Positions 27,464 to 35,959 are shown, numbered from the stretch's first letter. The stretch: 64,000 nucleotides of DNA from Planctomycetaceae bacterium (GCA_002724245.1 PBOG01000062.1:1-64000), one strand, 5' to 3'. The notes: generated from the sequence alone by a model not told the origin. Program-made: numbers and translations.

Positions 27464-28282
27464 TTAGCCGAAGTCCCCGGTAACGTAATCGAGGGTCATT
27501 GTTTGGTCCGGAGCCGAAAAGATCTTCTCGGTTTCACCGACCTCAATCAGTTGCGAGTCGTTGAGGAAAGCCGTTGTGTCGGCCAGGCGGTGGGCTTGCT
27601 GGACCAGATTGGTGACCAGAATAATGGTCATGCTCTTTTTGAGTTCCAGCAGGACATCCTCGATTTTCATTGTGGTGACGGGGTCGATGGCTATGGAGAA
27701 TTCATCGAGACAGAGAATCTCGGGGCCGGTGTTTTCCGGGCGGGCGTCCTGTGTGAGAGACAAAGCGCGGGCGATGGTCAAGCGTTGCTGCTGGCCACCG
27801 GAGAGCTTGGTCCCGAGCATGTTCATGCGGTCCTTGACCTCGTCCCACAACATTGCCTGTTGCAGACATTTATGGACGAGTGCATCCAGCGTATCCTTGT
27901 CATGCAGTCCTGCCATACGTGGCGCGTACGCGACGTTCTCGTAAACGGACATCGGCAGGCCGACGGGCAATGGGAAGACCATTCCGACACGGCGACGGAG
28001 CTTGTAGACGTCTTGCATTGTCATCACGTCCTGGCCAGCTACCGCCACAGTTCCGTTCAGTGACGCGGTTGGTTCCAGTTCGAGGGTGCGATTGATGCAC
28101 GTGAGCAAAGTAGTCTTGCCTGAGTTGGCCGGGCCAATGATGCCAAAGATCTGGTTCCTGGGGATTTTTAGCGAAATGTTGTCGAGCGCGACGTCGTTGC
28201 CATAGCGAACTGTGACATCGGAGAACTCGATGTGCGTGTTGTGCTCGGTCAGTGTTTCAGGTGTTGGCACGACGGTTACCAT
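27464..28282 (-). CDS. pstB: Phosphate ABC transporter ATPase PstB-like, copy lacking Q-loop and H-loop residues
   Basis: The 272-residue ATPase keeps Walker A (GPANSGKT, 50-57), a perfect signature LSGGQQQ (160-166) and Walker B with Glu194 (ILCLDE). The Q-loop position is Pro104 (VGMVFP in place of VGMVFQ), the D-loop is SIAID rather than SALD, and the switch histidine is Asn225 (VTN in place of VTH). These changes should cripple hydrolysis in its own nucleotide site, while its signature can complete the site of the second PstB. Its start overlaps the end of pstA by seven bases, so it is co-translated with the membrane subunits. Confidence 0.92.
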   Translation of the reverse strand: MVTVVPTPETLTEHNTHIEFSDVTVRYGNDVALDNISLKIPRNQIFGIIGPANSGKTTLLTCINRTLELEPTASLNGTVAVAGQDVMTMQDVYKLRRRVGMVFPLPVGLPMSVYENVAYAPRMAGLHDKDTLDALVHKCLQQAMLWDEVKDRMNMLGTKLSGGQQQRLTIARALSLTQDARPENTGPEILCLDEFSIAIDPVTTMKIEDVLLELKKSMTIILVTNLVQQAHRLADTTAFLNDSQLIEVGETEKIFSAPDQTMTLDYVTGDFG

Positions 28283-29196
28283 TTCTTTCGATTTCGCAAG
28301 TAGATACGAAAGGCAATCGAAGCACTATTGACGACTAGAACCAATCCGATCAGCACGACTGCCGTACCGTACTGAATACTCTCCGGGACGTTCTGGACCT
28401 GTTTGGAAATGGTGAAGAGGTGGAAAGACAGGGCCATGAACTTTTCGTCGAGCGCAAACCCCTGATCCATGTTGATATAGAACGCGACGCCGGTGAACAG
28501 GATAGGGGCAGTTTCCCCAGCAGCTCGAGAGACCTGCAGAATCACGCCGGTGAGGATTCCGCTGATGGAATTTGGCAAGACGATCGTGCGGATCGTTTGC
28601 CAGCGGGAGGCTCCCATATTCCAGCAAGCCACTCGGAACGCCATCGGCACGGCGGCCAGAGCCTCTTTGGTACTGGCGATGATCACGGGTAGTGTCATCA
28701 CCGCGACCGTACATGACGCCGCGATCAGTGATTTTCGCATTTGGGCAAAGTAGACAAAGGCCCCCAGGCCGAAGAGCCCGTGGACAATACTGGGAACACC
28801 GGCCAGGTTTACCACCGCCAGATTAATGATTCGCGTGCCCCAGTTGTCCCGCGCATATTCGTTCAGGTAGACGCCAGCCAAAACCCCAACTGGGGCGGCA
28901 ATGAGCAGCGAACAGAGCACGAGCAGGAAGGTGCCGAACAACGGTGCCCAGATTCCACCAGCGGTCATGCCATTGGCGGGATTGCTGGAGATGAAGCTCC
29001 AGGTGAGTGAAGGCCAGGCCTTGATGGTCAGGAATGCCAGGATCGCCAGCACGGGCACGACGAGCATGATGGCCATGCCGAGAAACAGGTATTTGTAGGT
29101 TCGTTCACGGCGCAGCTTGAGCTGTTCGAATTTGGTACTGACGAACGGATGCGCCGCAGTTGTTGGCAGGGCAATTGCTGATTCGTGCTCAACCAT
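28276..29196 (-). CDS. pstA: Phosphate ABC transporter permease PstA
   Basis: The 306-residue protein has six predicted membrane helices and a 40-residue cytoplasmic N-terminal lead. The ATPase-coupling (EAA) loop reads 'FRVACWNMGASRWQTIRTIVLP', and 'GVLAGVYLNEYA' and 'SRAAGETAPILFTG' are typical PstA segments. With PstC it forms the inner-membrane channel for phosphate. It overlaps pstC by eight bases upstream and pstB by seven downstream, typical of a tightly coupled operon. Confidence 0.95.
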   Translation of the reverse strand: MVEHESAIALPTTAAHPFVSTKFEQLKLRRERTYKYLFLGMAIMLVVPVLAILAFLTIKAWPSLTWSFISSNPANGMTAGGIWAPLFGTFLLVLCSLLIAAPVGVLAGVYLNEYARDNWGTRIINLAVVNLAGVPSIVHGLFGLGAFVYFAQMRKSLIAASCTVAVMTLPVIIASTKEALAAVPMAFRVACWNMGASRWQTIRTIVLPNSISGILTGVILQVSRAAGETAPILFTGVAFYINMDQGFALDEKFMALSFHLFTISKQVQNVPESIQYGTAVVLIGLVLVVNSASIAFRIYLRNRKKW

Positions 29197-30352
29197 TTTT
29201 TTCGTTTCGAATTCCCTTTACGATGAGGTCTGCAATCATGTTGACAATGAACGCGAAAACGAACAGTACGATTCCAATCAGGAAGAGCACCTGGTAATGT
29301 TCTCCACCACGAGGTGCCTCCCCCATTTCAGCCGCAATTGTCGCGGTCAGTGTCTGCACCGGATCGACCAGACTCCGTGGAATGCGGCCTGAGTGGCCAG
29401 TGGCCATCAACACCGCCATGGTTTCCCCAATCGCGCGCCCGACACCAAGAAGTACTGCTGCCAACAGACCACTTTTGGCCGCGGGAAAGAGCACGCGGAA
29501 TACGATTTCCCAACGGGTGGCCCCCATTGCCAGGGCCGCCTCACGGTAGGAATCCGGGACGGCACGCAGTGAGTCTTCCGCCACTGAAACAATCACCGGA
29601 ACGCTCATCAGAGCCAGGATCAACGCACCATTGAGCATGTTGACACCCACGGATGCCCCGGTCGTTGCGACCAGGATTGGTCCCAGGACCATCATGCCGA
29701 TGAACCCCCAGACCACCGAGGGAATTGCTGCTAACAGTTCAATCAGGACTTTCAGTGTTTCTTTTGTCCGTGTGCCGGCGAATTCGGAAACATAGATTGC
29801 GGCTCCCAGTCCCAGCGGAACCGCCATTAACATCGACAGAATAGTCACCGACAGGGTGCCGACGATCAACGCCAGAATGCCATACTCGGCTTTTCCAGCA
29901 GCCGTTGGATCCCATTTGGAACTCGAAAAGAAATTGACCAGGTCAAGTGAGCCAGTGAGCGCCGGTGCGCCTTCCTTAATGACAAAGAAGAAGATCGCCA
30001 TCACAAATAGAATGGCGCTCCAGCCACACACACGAATGAACCATTCCACGTGCCCTTCCATGGCGTCGAGGCCGGACATCATTCGGGCGCGGAAGCCCCT
30101 TGGAGCTCCTGTCCGGGAGCCCGTAGGCCAACCGAGCCAGTTAAACCGGGCGTTCGGTCCTAGCATGTAGCCGCCGGCAAAATTTCTGACGATATTGGCA
30201 GACAGAAATACCAATAGGCCGTAACCAAGACAGGTCAGAAAAAGGCTGGCTGGTTGTATTGCGTCACCCCCTTCCACGGAGACACGAGCCACGGTGGTGA
30301 CCACAATGGCTGTGAGGAAGGCGATGATTTCCAGGCCGCTGATGCGCCCCAT
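29189..30352 (-). CDS. pstC: Phosphate ABC transporter permease PstC with N-terminal extension
   Basis: The 387-residue protein is longer than most PstC (about 300-320). The conserved part starts near residue 100 and includes six helices, the coupling loop 'EAALAMGATRWEIVFRVLFP' and 'GVGRAIGETMAVLMATG'. The first 85 residues add two hydrophobic segments (about 7-24 and 36-55) joined to the core by an Arg-rich loop containing 'PTGSRTGAPRGF'. It follows pstS by 24 bp. Function with PstA is phosphate translocation. Confidence 0.94.
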   Translation of the reverse strand: MGRISGLEIIAFLTAIVVTTVARVSVEGGDAIQPASLFLTCLGYGLLVFLSANIVRNFAGGYMLGPNARFNWLGWPTGSRTGAPRGFRARMMSGLDAMEGHVEWFIRVCGWSAILFVMAIFFFVIKEGAPALTGSLDLVNFFSSSKWDPTAAGKAEYGILALIVGTLSVTILSMLMAVPLGLGAAIYVSEFAGTRTKETLKVLIELLAAIPSVVWGFIGMMVLGPILVATTGASVGVNMLNGALILALMSVPVIVSVAEDSLRAVPDSYREAALAMGATRWEIVFRVLFPAAKSGLLAAVLLGVGRAIGETMAVLMATGHSGRIPRSLVDPVQTLTATIAAEMGEAPRGGEHYQVLFLIGIVLFVFAFIVNMIADLIVKGIRNEKNG

Positions 30353-30376
30353 TAGGAATCGTCTTTCGGAGGTCGT

Positions 30377-31246
30377 TCAGTTGATTGGTACGTAGCCAAG
30401 ATCGGAAACGATTTGCTGACCCTTCTGGGAAAGAATCCAGTCGAGATAGATTTTGAGTGCTCCCGACGGTTGGCCGATCGTGTAGATGAGCAGCGGCCTG
30501 GCAATTGGATAATCGCCGCTGGCGGCATTTTCAGACGTGGGTTCCACCGGATCGTCGTCGTTTGTTTTCGACACGGACAGCATCTTCACCTGATCCGTAG
30601 CATATCCCATTCCGCTGTAGCCGATTGCAGATGGTGTTGTGCTGACCAGATCGACGACGTCCTTCGAACCGCTCTGGTTGATGGCACCTTGCTTGTAGTT
30701 TCCCGTCTTGCCAAGCACGGTTTCCCGGAAATAAACGTAAGTGCCTGAACTATTCTGCCTGCTGACACGAATGATCTCGTCGTCACCTTCCACCTTGATT
30801 CCCAACTGAGACCATTTTGTAATATCTCCATCTTCACCATAAATTGCAGCCAGTTGGGAGAGGGAAATCTTGGTAAGTGGGTTGTCCTTGTGCACGTACA
30901 CGGCCAGGGCGTCGCGTCCGACGACGTGTTCCAATGCCTCTTTGTTCAGGTTCTTTTTGACCAGTCCTTGTTCCTCTTCCTTGATAGCGCGGCTGGCATT
31001 GGCCATGTCCAGTTCCCCATCCATCAGCCCAGCGATACCCACACCGGAGCCGCCGCCGGAAACCTGAACTGAGATGTCGGGATTTTCAGCCGTATAGACT
31101 TCTGCCCACTTCTGGGCAACATTCACCATTGTGTCACTACCGCCCACCTGAATGGTGCTGTCACTTCGGGAGTTGCCACCACTACAACCGAAAACGGCCA
31201 ACGAGAGCGCAATACACGCAATTTGAGGGACTGACATCCTTGACAT
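30377..31246 (-). CDS. pstS: Phosphate-binding protein PstS, lipoprotein
   Basis: ATG 31246 is supported by an AGGAG eight bases upstream. The 289-residue product begins with a lipoprotein-like signal ending VFGC (Cys21), so it is probably membrane-anchored. Phosphate-binding blocks of PstS are present: 'GGSDTMVNVAQKWAE', 'QVSGGGSGVGIAGLMDG' and 'RQNSSGTYVYFRE'. The protein captures phosphate outside the inner membrane and delivers it to PstCA. It is the first gene of the operon and sits behind a phased box array typical of phosphate-starvation control. Confidence 0.95.
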   Translation of the reverse strand: MSRMSVPQIACIALSLAVFGCSGGNSRSDSTIQVGGSDTMVNVAQKWAEVYTAENPDISVQVSGGGSGVGIAGLMDGELDMANASRAIKEEEQGLVKKNLNKEALEHVVGRDALAVYVHKDNPLTKISLSQLAAIYGEDGDITKWSQLGIKVEGDDEIIRVSRQNSSGTYVYFRETVLGKTGNYKQGAINQSGSKDVVDLVSTTPSAIGYSGMGYATDQVKMLSVSKTNDDDPVEPTSENAASGDYPIARPLLIYTIGQPSGALKIYLDWILSQKGQQIVSDLGYVPIN

Positions 31247-31331
31247 CAGAAGAACTCCTGGGGATTCAGAGGCGTTGATTATTGTGAGGTATTCACGATA
31301 ACCTCAGTTCTCCGAACATTTTGGCGGTAAA

Positions 31332-31370
31332 TGTTAATGTTTTGTGAACATTGCGTTAGTCATTCGTTAA
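31332..31370 (-). promoter_or_regulatory. PhoP/PhoB-type box array upstream of pstS
   Basis: Reading toward pstS, four hexamers TTAACG (31370-31365), CTAACG (31359-31354), TTCACA (31348-31343) and TTAACA (31337-31332) are separated by exactly five bases each, an 11-base helical period. Two match the Bacillus PhoP consensus TT[ATC]A[CT]A fully and the other two nearly; cyanobacterial Pho boxes are similar. A CAAAAT at 31323-31318 could be the -10. The array begins 86 bases upstream of the pstS start. Regulation by a response regulator is inferred. Confidence 0.65.
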
Positions 31371-31400
31371 CTAAATGCTGGCGGAATTTTCACAAACATG

Positions 31401-31435
31401 ACGTCGCCTCGCAACTCCACGAGCGACGTTTTTTT
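31401..31435 (+). terminator. Orphan rho-independent terminator on + strand
   Basis: ACGTCGC (31401-31407), a bulged C and TCG pair with CGA and GCGACGT (ending at 31429) around the loop CAACTCCA, followed by a run of T to 31435. This is a good intrinsic terminator reading rightward, yet no annotated + strand gene lies upstream. It could end a short RNA divergent from pstS or insulate the next gene. Confidence 0.55.
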
Positions 31436-31750
31436 AGGTGGTTTACGGCCGTGTTCCGTCCGTGGCTGAGGAGGTCTTAATGCCCTGTTTTTCAGCAAAA
31501 ATGCGATGTGCAGGGCACTCAAAGGAGGCGGGGCGAGACGGGACTTCCTGGATTTGGAGGAAGCGGTGGGGCAGACGCAGGGGGCTCTGACAATCAAGCA
31601 TAGCTGGCAGTGCGTTGCGTTGTCCCTGCTTGCGGTGTTTTCTGGGGTGCCGTGACGGTGCCTCGCTTTGCTTGCACGAGGGAAACACTAGAAAAGTAGG
31701 TTGTTGCTGTCTGGTTTCTGATGGAAAAGGCAAAGAGATCGAGGGTATTC
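31436..31750. other. Intergenic region with several small inverted repeats
   Basis: No gene seen. TGCCCTG (31481-31487) pairs with CAGGGCA (31511-31517), enclosing a TTTTT-CAGC-AAAAA mini-hairpin; CTTCC (31544-31548) pairs with GGAAG (31559-31563). These could form a structured leader of the LRR gene, but no known riboswitch is recognised. Confidence 0.3.
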
Positions 31751-32224
31751 ATGGGACGCGTCGCAGTCACGCTGGCCGTATCGATGGTCGTGGGTTGCGG
31801 TCCGCGAGATCCGGTCGTGGCCTTACAGGAGATGGGGGCGGAGATCGCGCGGAATTCCCAGGGCCAGGTTGATTACATCGATCTCAGCGGAGACTTGGTT
31901 TTCGATGACCGAACTGGCAATCTACTGAGAATTGAGACCCAGGTGACTGCGGCGGGTTTAAGCCACCTCCAGGACATGACGGCGCTTCAGGAACTCCGGT
32001 TGAGTCATACCGAGATCGGCGACAAGGGCCTGGTTCACCTGCAGCGTCTCAGCAATCTGGAGCGACTGGACCTGACAGGCACCAGAATTACTGGCCAGGG
32101 ACTGCTGCACCTTCACGGGTTGAAGAAATTGAAGAAGCTCTGGCTCGATCGTAGCGCATGCAGTCCGTCAGCATTAGAGGAATTGACTCTGGCCCTACCG
32201 GATCTCGTCATTGTCCGTGAATAA
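31751..32224 (+). CDS. Leucine-rich-repeat lipoprotein
   Basis: I prefer ATG 31751, preceded by GAGGG at five bases, over ATG 31721 ten codons upstream, which lacks a ribosome site. The product starts with a lipoprotein signal ending MVVGC. It then shows about three planctomycete-type LRRs of the form 'L-x-x-L-x-x-L-x-L-x-x-T-x-I-x-D-x-G-L' ('LQELRLSHTEIGDKGLVHL', 'LERLDLTGTRITGQGLLHL', 'LKKLWLDRSACS'). It is probably a small surface-attached binding protein. It has 157 residues from the chosen start and stands alone. Confidence 0.8.
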   Translation: MGRVAVTLAVSMVVGCGPRDPVVALQEMGAEIARNSQGQVDYIDLSGDLVFDDRTGNLLRIETQVTAAGLSHLQDMTALQELRLSHTEIGDKGLVHLQRLSNLERLDLTGTRITGQGLLHLHGLKKLKKLWLDRSACSPSALEELTLALPDLVIVRE

Positions 32225-32311
32225 CAGTGCGCGGAAACATAAATGCCTGGTCTGCCTGTGGCGGCAGTCAGCTTGAGTCAACCAGGTTCGTTGCCGCAGC
32301 TGGTTCCGATT

Positions 32312-32593
32312 TCAATCAGTACGATCGGTGATTTCGATCAGGTGATAGCCGAATTGGGTCTGGACCGGACCGTGTACCTGGTTCACTTCCGCACTAAATA
32401 CCACCTGGTCGAATTCGGGCACCATTTGTCCAGGGCTAAATTCACCGAGTGCTCCTCCCTGTTGTCCGGAAGGGCAATCCGAGTGCTCCTTGGCTACCTC
32501 AGCAAAGTCGGATCCATCTTGGATTTGTTGTTTGAGTGACTCACACAATGCTTCGTCTTTGACAAGGATGTGTCGCGCACTTGCTCGTGCCAT
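32312..32593 (-). CDS. ppiC: Parvulin-type peptidyl-prolyl isomerase, single domain
   Basis: The 93-residue cytoplasmic protein is a single rotamase domain like E. coli PpiC (Par10). Hallmarks are 'ARHILVKDEALCESL', 'GSDFAEVAKEHSDCPSG', 'GGALGEFSPGQMVPEFDQVVFS' and the terminal 'TQFGYHLIEI', with the family's active-site His, Cys/Asp, Phe and His. It catalyses cis-trans isomerisation of prolyl bonds. It is isolated and convergent with the LRR gene. Confidence 0.93.
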   Translation of the reverse strand: MARASARHILVKDEALCESLKQQIQDGSDFAEVAKEHSDCPSGQQGGALGEFSPGQMVPEFDQVVFSAEVNQVHGPVQTQFGYHLIEITDRTD

Positions 32594-33197
32594 AGCTTGG
32601 AACTCTCGTCGTTTGTGGTTTGATCACGGGTTACTACGTAGAGTGTAATGGATCGTGGCGAAAGATCTATGCCACTGCCGTGACGGCACGAAAGCTGAGC
32701 GATGTGTTGGGGAGAATCTGCAGCAGGCAAGATTCCTTGCCAATGTTCCCTTGTCAATTGCGGTCTGGCGAGTCGTTTGATTTAGCGATTGGTGTCTGCT
32801 GGCTGGGACCGGCAGTACCTGGTCCGGCTTGAACTTTCCTGTTGCATCAATTGGCTTCCTTGCTGACTTGTTTGTTGTCCCTGCGGGCGGCGGTTGTAGG
32901 CTGCTGAGTTTCTACCCTGAATAAATCACGTGTGGTGATTCCGGAGCCTTCCGCCCAGGTTGTGTCTTGGCAAGAGTACTTCTGTAGCCTGACTGCAAAT
33001 GGAAACGGATGGTCTGTGTTGGCAGGATAACGTGATTTGCTCTGCGGATTTGACAAGTGACAGTAACGTACCTAGAGTCACCCGCATTACGGAAGGCCGC
33101 GAACTGGCTGGTTTCCGGATCGTGTATTCAGAGCATTGCGTCACTCGGACGAGATACTTTCTCATCGAAACACAACGATAAACAGCAGGAATAACTT
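32594..33197. other. 600-bp gene-free region upstream of the beta-helix gene
   Basis: No reading frame here looks like a real protein. The left part must hold the ppiC promoter on the minus strand. The right part holds the candidate promoter listed separately. No repeats or recognisable RNA gene were seen; the length is unusual for this otherwise dense window. Confidence 0.35.
33050..33078 (+). promoter_or_regulatory. Candidate sigma-70-type promoter of the beta-helix gene
   Basis: A perfect -35 TTGACA (33050-33055) is followed after 17 bases by TAGAGT (33073-33078), which matches four of six -10 positions. It lies about 120 bases upstream of the start at 33198. Confidence 0.4.
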
Positions 33198-34577
33198 ATG
33201 AGTAATGTGCAACGATTCGGGGCCGCAGGAGACGGCGTGACGGATGATACAGATGCCATACGCCATACGATCCAGTATGGGGATGGGATGTTACATTTTC
33301 CGCCCGGTAGCTATCGAATCAGCCAGACGCTCGAAGTCCCCTTGGCAGAGTCTGGCCCGTCTGGAATTGATGGTACTGGTGGTACGGCTCGCATTCTGAT
33401 GACGGGCGCCGGTCCGGCGTTTCGTCTGGTTGGTACCCATAACGGAACTGGAGATCCGAGTTCGGTTAAGGGCAATGTCTATCCGCAACAGCGATTGCCG
33501 ACGATCCGGAATGTCGAGATCGAAGGGGCACATCCTGAAGCCGATGGCATCCAGATGATCCGTACACTGCAATCCGTTTTTGAAGGAGTCCTGGTGCGGC
33601 GTTGCCGCCACGGTATCCACCTGACAGAGCGGAACCGAAATGTATTGATTAGTCACTGCCACGTGTACCATAACTCGGGTGTGGGCATTTTTCTCGACCA
33701 GGTCAATCTGCACCAGATCAACATCGCCAGCTCTCACATTAGTTACAACCGGCTGGGAGGTATTCGGATCGCTGGATCCGAGGTTCGCAACTTGCAAATA
33801 ACCGGCAACGACATTGAGTACAACAACCATGCCCAGCACAACACGGCGCCTGAGCCCACGGCTGAAATCTATGTCGATACGACAGCCCCCGGTGCCAGCG
33901 TGAACGAGGTTGCGATTGCTTCCAATACGATTCAAGCAACGTCTTCACCCGGCGGTTGCAATATTCGCATACGGGAAGCGTCTGATGGCAAGTCGCGGCC
34001 CCCCGGGTTATGGTCCATTGCCGGCAATATCATCGGTAGTCAGGAAAACAACGTCCATTTGACCGGCTGCTATGGTGTTTCGATTAGCGGGAATTGCATC
34101 TACTCGTGTGGCAATCGCAATCTCCTGATCGAAGATTCACGGCAGATTAACGTGGGCAGCAATACGTTTCGCAGGCATACTCCCCGTATGGGGACTGGGG
34201 TTCGTATCGTACGCTCTGCGGATATTACCCTCAGCGGCTGTTCGATTCTCGATGAACACCCGGAGGGCCAGCCTTCCGGCGCGTCGCTCCTTGAGCTCGT
34301 CGAATCACAACGGATCAACGTTTCGGGATGTCAACTTCTGGACGGGATGCCCTGCGGCCTTGATGCCACCGACTGCAGCCATGTCGTGGTGACGGGTTGC
34401 ACCATCTCGGAGAGCCGTCCACAGCCAGTTTCGCGACATGCCGTTCGCTTTGCAGGCGCGGGGACGGGAAACCTGATCGGCATGAGCTCAATTGGCCCTG
34501 CAGTGGAATCGCCCTTGTCACTCGCGGTGTCTGCTGGCGTTGTCGTACAAGGCAACGTGTTAGCAGCGGACGATTAG
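33198..34577 (+). CDS. Right-handed parallel beta-helix protein (pectate-lyase-3 type)
   Basis: The 459-residue product begins 'VQRFGAAGDGVTDDTDAIR', the signature of the pectate-lyase-3/tailspike beta-helix superfamily, and then repeats short 'I-x-I-x-x-N-x-I' or 'V-x-I-x-G-N' rungs ('NVLISHCHVYHNSGVGIF', 'NLQITGNDIEYNN', 'GVSISGNCIYSCGNRN'). No signal peptide is visible, which is odd for a polysaccharide lyase. Catalytic residues are not obvious, so it could be a lyase, epimerase or binding protein. AGGA lies just upstream of the start. It converges with the DUF1552 gene. Confidence 0.85.
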   Translation: MSNVQRFGAAGDGVTDDTDAIRHTIQYGDGMLHFPPGSYRISQTLEVPLAESGPSGIDGTGGTARILMTGAGPAFRLVGTHNGTGDPSSVKGNVYPQQRLPTIRNVEIEGAHPEADGIQMIRTLQSVFEGVLVRRCRHGIHLTERNRNVLISHCHVYHNSGVGIFLDQVNLHQINIASSHISYNRLGGIRIAGSEVRNLQITGNDIEYNNHAQHNTAPEPTAEIYVDTTAPGASVNEVAIASNTIQATSSPGGCNIRIREASDGKSRPPGLWSIAGNIIGSQENNVHLTGCYGVSISGNCIYSCGNRNLLIEDSRQINVGSNTFRRHTPRMGTGVRIVRSADITLSGCSILDEHPEGQPSGASLLELVESQRINVSGCQLLDGMPCGLDATDCSHVVVTGCTISESRPQPVSRHAVRFAGAGTGNLIGMSSIGPAVESPLSLAVSAGVVVQGNVLAADD

Positions 34578-34609
34578 ATGCACAGAATAGCGTCAGGCGA
34601 GAAAAAGTT

Positions 34610-35959
34610 TCAGGCTGTGACCAACGCGTCCAGACGTCCAGTGCTGTCTGCAAACTGTTTACGAGGAGTGCCAACACAATCCAGCATGGTCATCAGTAAA
34701 TTCGCCATCGGTACATCAGAACCGAACTTCAAGAATCGGCCGTGATGCAAACCGAGTTGACGTCCGCCTGCCAACAACAGCGGGTAGTTATTGTTGTTGT
34801 GCGTCTGGCTGTTGCTGCTTCCATACAAGATTACCGAGTTGTCGAGGATGGAACCGTTTTCCTCTGGAGCCGCGGCTAATCGGCTCAGGAAATAACTGAA
34901 TTGCTCGGCCATGAAGCGGTCCCATTTCCCGAGCTTCGCAGCGCCTTCAGGTTTATTCCAGGCGTGGGCCAGGGTGTGTAGTGAATCTTTCCAGCCCTGG
35001 AGTTGCGGGAATTTTCCGGCTTTGGATGATGCGTCCGCCATGTTGGTGATTTGATAAGTGGCGACCCTGGTCGAATCAGTGCGAAACGCCAGGTAGATCA
35101 GGTCATACATCGTTCGGATGAACAGTAGCGGAGCCTTGTCATCGGATTCGAGGTGGAGCAGATCGCGTTCTTCGTCACGCAGTTCCGGCCGTGGGATCTC
35201 CAGCCAACGTTGGGCGCGTTGGACGCGTTCTTCAATTTGCCGTACTGAGGCCAGATATTCGTCCAATTTGTCGCGGTCGGTCTTGCCAAGCCGCAAACGG
35301 AGTGAGCGCGAATCGTCTAATACGCGATCCAGCATTCCTGCGGCACTCTTGAGTCGTCGCCGTCGCGCCAGGGAATCGGCATCGCCGCTTCCGAAGAACC
35401 GGTTGAAGATCTGCTGGGGTTGGTTTAACGCGGGTAATGGTCTTCCTTTGTCGTTGTACGAGAGTGTGCTGGAGCGGGTTGGCTCTCCCACGCCACCATC
35501 CGTGGAAAGCACGAGTGATGAAAAACGTGTCTGGTCTTCATAGGCGTTGGCAATGACCTGGTCGACAGAGATGGTGTTGCGCAGGAACTTGTTATTCAGC
35601 AAGGCCCCGGTCAGAAAGGTGTCGCCGGTATCATGACCGCCCATCTTTCGGCCATTGGGGTGGGACAGGCCGCCCAGGACCGTCAGGTTATCTCGGTGGG
35701 TTTCCAGTGGTCTCAACGATTCGGTGAATTGGTAACAATCCCCTTCTCCATCGGGAAACCAGCGCCACATTGCATGCTCGCTATTTGGCTTCGGCAAGCC
35801 GACACCAAAACCAAAGTACATGGCGCAAAAACGTCGTGCCGTGCGAGTGGGGGCTTCGTCGGCCTGGCTCGTCATGCATTCCAGCCATGGCAGGCCCAGT
35901 GAAACTCCAGTACCCATCAGGAAAGTGCGTCGCGCCAAGTGCCAAGGCTTAAGTGCCAT
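34610..35959 (-). CDS. DUF1552 family protein with Tat-like signal
   Basis: The 449-residue product starts with a twin-arginine-like signal (ARRTFLMGTGVSLGLPWLE). DUF1552 features follow: 'FCAMYFGFGVGLP', 'HPNGRKMGGHDTGDTFLTG', 'SVDQVIAN', 'SVRQIEERVQRAQRW' and the closing 'GSSNSQTHNNNNYPLLLAG'. DUF1552 is distantly related to DUF1501 and in planctomycetes pairs with a DUF1592 cytochrome, as here. Its activity is unknown; export with the cytochrome suggests a periplasmic reaction. It lies 124 bp downstream of its partner. Confidence 0.92.
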   Translation of the reverse strand: MALKPWHLARRTFLMGTGVSLGLPWLECMTSQADEAPTRTARRFCAMYFGFGVGLPKPNSEHAMWRWFPDGEGDCYQFTESLRPLETHRDNLTVLGGLSHPNGRKMGGHDTGDTFLTGALLNNKFLRNTISVDQVIANAYEDQTRFSSLVLSTDGGVGEPTRSSTLSYNDKGRPLPALNQPQQIFNRFFGSGDADSLARRRRLKSAAGMLDRVLDDSRSLRLRLGKTDRDKLDEYLASVRQIEERVQRAQRWLEIPRPELRDEERDLLHLESDDKAPLLFIRTMYDLIYLAFRTDSTRVATYQITNMADASSKAGKFPQLQGWKDSLHTLAHAWNKPEGAAKLGKWDRFMAEQFSYFLSRLAAAPEENGSILDNSVILYGSSNSQTHNNNNYPLLLAGGRQLGLHHGRFLKFGSDVPMANLLMTMLDCVGTPRKQFADSTGRLDALVTA

